From: Plumapathes pennacea
Taxonomy: Eukaryota > Cnidaria > Anthozoa > Antipatharia > Myriopathidae
DNA: 64,000 nucleotides
Assembly: GCA_964036295.1 (NCBI GenBank)
Contig: OZ038463.1
Span: 4,014,274 to 4,078,273 of the forward strand
Direction: 5' to 3'
Each line of letters opens with the position of its first letter. Positions within the stretch are counted from its first letter, which is position 1. Below are positions 57,627 through 64,000 of the stretch, in pieces. A program made the translations under genes and the position numbers. The notes beneath the pieces were generated by a model. The model was not told the origin of the DNA. It searched no databases and saw only the letters and a list, made by a program, of their open reading frames with translations.

Positions 57627-58418
57627 AGGATAACTCCGACCTGAAATTGATGCATTTTTTAAAAAACCCTAAAGGTACGGAGAATCAATATTCGAACATC
57701 TCTTGCACACATTGCGCTTCTCGATTTCGTAAAAAATCAATGAATAGCGAGCTTTGGCCTCAAATACCGCGGCGCGAAACACGCATGTCAGCGGCAATTT
57801 TGTGAATGTGTGACGTATAGTATGGGGAGCTTGAGAGTTTTACAAAGGCAAGATGATGTGTCGTAATGCGTTCAATCACCGAATTGACTCGAGCAAAGCC
57901 AGGAGTATCAACTACAATCAACTTTACAGGAACCCCAACAGACACAAGATACGGCTGGCCTAAATTTCTGGAGAAGATCCTATCCTTTCAAAGAATCCTG
58001 TCGTGTGCTCCGAGCCGCCGGTTCACTTCAGACTGCCTCTAGCGTAAATTGTATGAGAGCATAGCTTCTTGATGGAAATTCAATTATGAATCTGAAGGCG
58101 GACACTGTGTCTACGATCTTTTCGAACCGTCCAGCTCCAACAAATCTCGCTTTATCGTCTGAGACGATAAACAATTTACTCTGTGACCCGCCGCCATCTT
58201 CAAGCTCCCCATACACTACGTCACACATTGATAAAAATTACCGCTGACACGCGAATTCTGCGCCGCGGTGTTTGAGGCCAAAACTCGCAAAATAGTGACA
58301 TTCAAGGATTTTTTAAAAATTCCTGAAGAACAATATGTGCAAAAGCAGTTCGAATATGGATTATCCGTACCTTTAAGGTTTATTTAAAAATGCATTAATT
58401 TTTGGTCGAAATTATCCT
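57627..58418. mobile_element. TTAA-flanked MITE of about 0.8 kb
   Basis: Long inverted repeats of about 200 bp begin AGGATAACTCCGACC at 57627 and end as the complement (GGTCGAAATTATCCT) at 58418. TTAA lies on both sides (57623-57626 and 58419-58422). The inner part of the arms pairs too (GGGGAGCTTGA near 57820, TCAAGCTCCCC near 58199). There is no transposase frame. TTAA duplication places it with piggyBac- or Kolobok-mobilised elements; its ends differ from those of the 15001-16870 element. Confidence 0.75.
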
Positions 58419-58549
58419 TTAAAGGAAAGCGATAATCGTGCCGACCTGTATAGCCGGCCTATTAAGGACTCAATTAATTGGATCAACAGCATCGGGTGAA
58501 ATGAAGTAATGTTCAATCGCCCGCCTTTTAAAGTTTTCGACGTTCTGTG

Positions 58550-58577
58550 CAGCTGTTTAAGCTGGCGTTAAAATAAA
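58550..58577 (+). promoter_or_regulatory. Putative core promoter of the two-protease gene
   Basis: E-box CAGCTG (58550-58555) and TTAAAATAAA (58568-58577) are arranged as in the large gene. The region from about 58431 to the ATG closely matches 31041-31230. Confidence 0.5.
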
Positions 58578-58614
58578 GCTAGACGTCCAGCAGCGTAGTT
58601 CATATTCCGTCACC

Positions 58615-61600
58615 ATGTGGCTAATAACCGGAGTATTGTTGTCCCTTCTGGGGACTTCTTTTTCGCAAGGTTAGTACGCTTTGTCGAGTTCTACCATTGC
58701 AAAGCTTGCGGTTTATATTGTTCGCGTGATCATGCTTTATAAACTATAGACTAAGAATCACAAAGTTAGTCTTGAACATAGTGGCTTGTCATGGAGTAAG
58801 TCTAAAGTTGTTCTAAATTATATTTAAAATAAATGCCCCAAATTTTCTCATTAGTTTTTGACCAATCTATTGACATTCTCATTCTCATGTTTTTTTTTTT
58901 TATTCTATTTTTTTCCAAAAGAAAAGTTTTCCAATATTAAGAAACCTAGCGAGGCACTGAAACAAAACCGTTAGAAAAGTATCTTGTTGAGTGGAGTTGG
59001 AAATTAAATGGTCTAGTTGTAAACAGCACTGGATTTAAATCCAGATTGGATTTATGTAAACAATATTAATGTTTTTAAAGAGCTAAACGGCAAGTCTCAC
59101 GGTTTAGCTAGAATATTTGTCCTCCTATTTACTGAGAAACTTATACTGAGAGTACTGCCGCGCTTTTTTTTTATCTTTTGGATTTCTTCAATTCCTCAGC
59201 TGCGTGTGGAAAACGTCCTTCGGGATCGCGCATAGTTGGAGGCAGCAATGCGCAGCCGTACTCGTGGCCATGGCAACTCTCATTACGCGTGTTCAACAGG
59301 CACAAGTGCGGAGCGTCTCTCATTAGCAGAGAGTGGGCGGTAACTGCTGCCCACTGTGTAGATCGTAGCAGCGATCCAAACAGATACACACTTCTGGCAG
59401 GTACAGAAAATGCTGCTTTATATTTTGTTATGGACGTGCATCAGAAATGTAAATGCTGTTTTAAGATTAGTGTTTGTTGGTTCAATGTCACGTTTTTCTT
59501 GTAAACCAACTGGCAAAGTGAAAAAGCACGGGATCTTAGAATATTAGGTTTGTATTCTTCACTTTCAGATTTTGCTCGATCTATTATTAATTTGTTATCG
59601 ATCCCTAGAAATTCACTCGACAAATAATATTAAGATAATTTCTTAACTGTGGTGACATTGCAATTTATAAGGTATATAAATAGGCGAGTTTTGAGAATTG
59701 ACGGTTACTGTAGGAGTTGACCGTCAAATGAACTCAAATAAGCTCCTAATCAACTTAGATTATCTCTTTCTCTCTCTCACCAAAGACAAATATCACAGTA
59801 TAAGAATTTGGTATTAAAACTTTAATTATTATCTCGTACTCGGATAAAAAATAAAATAAAATAAAAAAATAAGACTAATGTAAAGTTATTTTTCTTAAGT
59901 TGGATTGATAATGGTTTCTATCTCGGCAGGCGCTCATCACAGGACCAGCGGTGGACAGGTCCTACGCATTTCCCAAGTGATCAAACACGAGGGATTTTCC
60001 ATGCAGCATTTGAAGAATGACATTGCTGTGTTAAAGCTGGCCAGCCCCGTGACCCTCACTCCGAAGATCCAAACGATTTGTCTTCCATCACAAGGCTCTC
60101 GCGTCGCAGCAGGACATCAGTGCTACATCACAGGTTCGATTACTTGTGCTCTGTCGCCGGTGGTTCTATTGGCACCGAACACACAGACAGACATATACAG
60201 AGTGACTGGACACAGACACAATAGACACTAACGAGGACATACAGACACAGAAACGATAGAAACTAAGAGAAAGACAGTGAAACTCAGGCCATCAGAGTCA
60301 CGAGAACGTCACTATGTAACTCTATCTTACGGCTGGGCTCTTCTAAACATTTAAATGAGTCAGACCATATTTTTGTCGCAATAAACTTCTGGCTGAAGTA
60401 CTGGTTAATAGGATTTTCACGCATGACAGGTTTAGTTAAAGTGCTGCTCTTTTTTTGCGCGCCTGCGACGCAACCAAAGCCCAAAGAAACTTGAGAATTT
60501 TTAGCACTCTCTCCTTTTTGCTGAATCTGACTGTATTGTAAGTATGATAAAATGGACAGCTTAATCCGGTCCACCAAATTATTATTTCTTTACGGATTGA
60601 AGTACATTCACACAAATAACTAATTGAAAGAAACATGGCGTTCCTTACTTTCGCAGGTTGGGGAAGGATATCGTCGCAAAATAACGTGCTGGGAACATAT
60701 CTGCAGCAGGCAAAAGTCCCAATCGCGAGCCATCAACAGTGCTTATCTAAAAATGGAAAAAGAGTCCACGAGCCCTCCATGGTGTGTGTTGGTGGATTTG
60801 GGACCAGTGCATGCAACGGCGACAGCGGGGGTCCTCTGGCGTGTGAAGAAAATGGACGTTGGATTCTCCGAGGCGCGGCCTCGTGGGTGACTAGCAGGAC
60901 GTGTCCAGGTCACACTTACACTGTGTACGCACGCGTGAGCGAGCAAATCAACTGGATATCTAGCAAAACTGGAGGTTAGTACGCGAGCTAGATGTCCACT
61001 ACAATGTTGAAAGTAGTCCGAGTCAGTTTGCTTGTGCTGGTCTGTGAATGGTCAAAGGCACAATGTATGTTCGGGAGTATTGCACAGAGGCACTGCCCTC
61101 TCAACCAATCAGAGTGGTAGCGCTGTCGTCATAGCCAGTCAAAAAGAAAAAAAAGAAAAAAACAAAACAAATCTCGTTGGCCGTTCGTCGCAGAAGCAAT
61201 CAATAGCAATGATCCTTTTCTCTGTGATTGCTCATTTCTATTGTCTGAAGCCAGTGTTTTTCTATATCAACTCAACTCATAACCTTAACTGACAGGCACC
61301 GAGTGGTTGCAGTGGAATACAATCTTCCAGAAATTGCTGAAAAATCACAATAACACTCACATTTTAAAAACTGTTATCTTGGCCTGCTGATTTCTCTTAA
61401 TAAACAACACTCGCATTGGTGTGGTTATAAACCGGCTCTTCAATAATCTCTTAGACTAGGAACATCTGGGCCTTTAGCGTACAGAATTTACTCCTAGTTT
61501 TGCACTCTACTTTCAGGAAACCTAGGCACCCCTGCTCCTGCGACTCCTGCTCCCGGCTGTGGTGGTGGCCTCACCACACCTGCTCCACTCATCGCAAACC

Positions 61601-63643
61601 CGCCAACTGCAGGCCCCCAAGGTGAATTTGCTTATTTTATTGTTTCTCGTTGTCTGTATCTTAGTTCATTTTCATTGAGCGCAAAAACACCCGACACCAC
61701 GCCAACGCCAACGCCAACGCCAACGCCAACGCCAACACCTCCTTTCCCGTCAGATTAATTTTAAATGGCGCTTCCATTAAATTTGTTCTCAAAAATATAT
61801 AATAAATTCACGGTAACTATAATGTTCATTATTTTAAACTTTGCAGGTGGTTGTGGGATTTCTCCAGTATCACGTGTCATTGGAGGAGTGGATGCTCAGC
61901 CTGGTCAATGGCCTTGGCAGGTTCGTTGCAGTTGATGATTGTGCACGATGACGTATGGGTGTAGTGTGCAAGTGTGTTCTAGAACATAATTTGTACATTC
62001 TTCTTTAAAAAGTTATTACATAAGAAATTTGTCCTTCTTCAGATTGCTTTGCTGAACAACGGAAGATTTTCTTGCGGAGGATCGTTGATTACGCCAGACT
62101 GGGTAGTGACCGCTGCCCATTGTGTGGCGCGTTCGCCGTACGTAATTTCATTTGCTGGTCTTGAGACATTTATCTTGACGTGTGAATGGGAGTTACTGCA
62201 CTTTCCTCCCATTGGTGCTATCTTCCTTAAATGTTTGATCTGCTTTATGATAAAAATCACACCTAAGCCTTGATTTAATCCACAGAAATGCAGCAAATTA
62301 CAAAGTCCGAGTTGGAGAACACAATCGAAATGTTAACGAGGGGAGTGAGGAAGATATTCCAGCAAAGCGAGTGATCGTACATCCGTCTTATGGAAATCTC
62401 GTGCTTAACAATGACATCGCACTCATACAGTTGTCTCGCTCCGCTAACTTACAACACGCTCGCGTCGCCACTGTTTGTCTACCAGCGCACGGTGAACAAG
62501 TTCCGACATCTTCCAGGTGCTTCATAACAGGTAAACTAATATGTTGGGTATTTACCCGCGTATCATCATCATTATCAAAATAGTGAACACTTTTATAGAT
62601 TAACTACATTGTTCATAAATATGAAAATGTGAATTAAAGTGATCTTCGCATGTCGGTTGCGATAATTATGTTTGGCAGCTCTTTTGCCCTCTATTCTTGA
62701 AATAATGATTAAATAGTCTTGTTGAGTAACCAAATTGACAACATCTTAAGATAATTACTTTTAACTGAACACATAATAATTGTGTAATTTCTTTACTGTC
62801 AGGATGGGGGAAGATAAAACATCCGGGATCTTCTCACCACATCCTTCAACAAGCCAACCTTCCTCCTGTCACCAATGACGTGTGTGCGAAAAAGCTTGCT
62901 GCATCACCAGGTAAATAATGCAAACATATTGTCTCTAATCTTGTTCAGCAAAACAGATCTGAAGTGACACACCCTATGTCATCGAGTTACGAGCTGTCTG
63001 TTTTCTCTTGCGCGGGATTGGTGAAACAAAAAAAAAAACAAAAAAAGACGGCGCGTGATTGATTACCATTCTTCCACGATTATAATCCATCGCTGATATT
63101 TTATCTTACAATTGATTGGTCGAATCATTACACGTGAGGGATAACACGTGGCCGGCAGGTTGTAGCAAGAGTATTAGAGCGGCTGGACAGCCACAAGTCA
63201 TGATGAGACTGATAGTTATTTTAAAGCCCGCATCTGTGGAGTTGATTTGTATGTGCAGAACGCCGTAAAGGATATGATGGTTGACAATTTAAGCGTTGCT
63301 TTTTATCAGAGCAAAATAAAGATAAAGACAAGGTAATTTAGCCAAAATATCCACAGAAAGACTTTACAGTTCCAGTGTTCACTGCCTCGTTTTGAATCCA
63401 GTTGGTTCATCTTTGAAAATCACGCCAAACATGATTTGTGCTGGAAAAGCTGGAACAATTCTGATCGGTTGCCATGGTGACAGCGGTGGCCCATTTGTGT
63501 GCCAGAACTCCGCTGGCCGCTGGGTACTGCAGGGAGCTGTCAGCTGGGGATCTCCAAGATGCTCTGCGGCGGAGCGATACACTGTATTTGCTCGTGTGGC
63601 TATGTTCCGTCAGTGGATTGATCAATACACTGGAGGTAGGTAA
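58615..63643 (+). CDS. Secreted double serine protease, shorter paralogue without D8C
   Basis: Exons are 58615-58669, 59200-59400, 59930-60133, 60657-60974, 61526-61621, 61847-61920, 62043-62137, 62286-62530, 62803-62910 and 63402-63643, closing at 545 residues. Order: signal peptide 1-18, protease domain 1 (19-259; [22 protein letters not shown], Ser at 189, SWV), linker 260-291, protease domain 2 (292-543; [23 protein letters not shown]). It closely matches the large gene over about 4 kb, introns included, but the segment with D8C-1, D8C-2 and their linkers is missing between the linker and protease 2. The last exon reads through an apparent gtaggt donor into TAA (63641-63643). Downstream similarity to the large gene stops near 63710, where the next gene's promoter block begins, so this may be a 3'-truncated copy that gained a usable stop. 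No AATAAA was seen before 63724. Confidence 0.75.
61700..61738. repeat. GCCAAC hexamer repeat in intron
   Basis: About six ACGCCA units lie where the large gene has a single ACGCCAACGCTAAC (about 35352). In frame it would read Thr-Pro repeats, but there is no flanking acceptor. It marks the site near which the D8C exons are absent. Confidence 0.6.
62531..62802. other. Intron differing from the large gene's counterpart
   Basis: The intron between the third and fourth exons of protease 2 is about 270 bp here and unlike the 608-bp intron at 38630-39237. The final intron (62911-63401) is also unrelated to 39346-39561. Exons match while these introns do not, in contrast to the conserved 5' introns. 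Confidence 0.55.
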
Positions 63644-63723
63644 AAACGCAAGCATCTCCCAGTCCCTCTTCAGGGCTTATTTTAGGAAGCTGTTAATATG
63701 GGTGGGAGATGACTTACCAACTG

Positions 63724-64000
63724 TTAATTAACAATCATATCCACCTGCAAGTCTATTAACGACTCCATTAATTCTGTATCAACAGCAATACTAAAAAGAT
63801 AATTAATGTTTGTTCAACCGCTCGCCTTTAAATTTTTTGTCCGGCTTCCTGTGCTGCTTTTAAGCTGGAGTTAAAATAAAACCAGACGTCTAACAGAATA
63901 GCTCGTATTTCCGTCACCATGTGGTTATTAGCTGGAGTACTGATGTCCCTTCTCGGGACCTCTTTTACGCAAGGTTAGTATAACTTCATCGAGTTCTACA
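63724..64000. repeat. Duplicated promoter plus signal-peptide block
   Basis: It matches 56067-56345 with few differences, beginning TTAATTAACAATCATATCC. It includes the TATA-like TTAAAATAAA (63871-63880), the signal exon and the start of intron 1. Confidence 0.85.
63919..63973 (+). CDS. Signal-peptide exon of a further protease gene (partial)
   Basis: It encodes MWLLAGVLMSLLGTSFTQ in phase 0-1 with donor gttagt at 63974. The remaining exons would lie beyond the window. Its presence shows that the protease array continues to the right. Confidence 0.65.

Overview
This window is nuclear DNA of an animal, most probably an anthozoan cnidarian (coral or sea anemone). Genes are split by GT-AG introns and starts are ATG. 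The window is AT-rich with many foldback and TTAA-target repeats. The coding content is chymotrypsin-fold serine proteases, eight-cysteine D8C (uromodulin/GP2-type) domains and GT31 glycosyltransferases. No bacterial features are present. The organism call is inference from gene style, not from a marker gene.

Layout. (1) 1-4.9 kb: the 3' end of a D8C gene whose upstream part lies outside the window (linker exon 524-604, D8C exon 3098-3463, terminal exon 4719-4768); a palindromic element with roughly 0.6 kb arms sits in its intron. (2) 5.3-27.0 kb: a tandem array of intronless GT31 beta-1,3-galactosyltransferase-like genes. Three nested blocks (about 947-7309, 7310-18097, 18098-27002) hold five gene copies, two 5' gene fragments and two orphan D8C exons. 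Copy 3 is split by a 1,870-bp TTAA-target transposon carrying a broken THAP domain (Kolobok-like). (3) 27-31 kb: no gene; a decayed LINE reverse-transcriptase fragment and an old tandem duplication. (4) 31.2-50.9 kb: one large gene with 24 coding exons as I read it, predicted at 1,530 residues: signal peptide, protease, two D8C, protease, three D8C, protease. Proline-rich linker exons separate nearly every module. One intron carries a minisatellite of about 4.3 kb. (5) 52.0-53.5 kb, minus strand: a four-exon gene for an unrecognised single-pass membrane protein. (6) 54-58.4 kb: repeats, foldback elements, an orphan promoter plus signal-peptide exon, and a TTAA-target MITE. (7) 58.6-63.6 kb: a shorter paralogue of the large gene with two protease domains and no D8C, followed by another promoter plus signal-peptide exon (63919-63973) whose gene continues past the window.

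How the parts fit. The secreted proteases look like zymogens (each domain starts with a cysteine-containing propeptide before an IVGG/VIGG-type N-terminus) with complete His-Asp-Ser triads and three different predicted S1 pockets. The D8C and linker exons are all phase 1-1, and so are the complete protease modules, so modules can be added or lost without breaking the frame. The window shows this at several stages: five D8C domains in one gene, none in its neighbour, and stranded D8C and signal-peptide exons between genes. The galactosyltransferases are type II Golgi-type enzymes and have no evident functional tie to the proteases beyond sharing the duplicated neighbourhood.

The most notable items are the three-protease/five-D8C protein, the near-identical 10.8-kb blocks (recent duplication or an assembly artefact) and the Kolobok-like insertion present in only one block.
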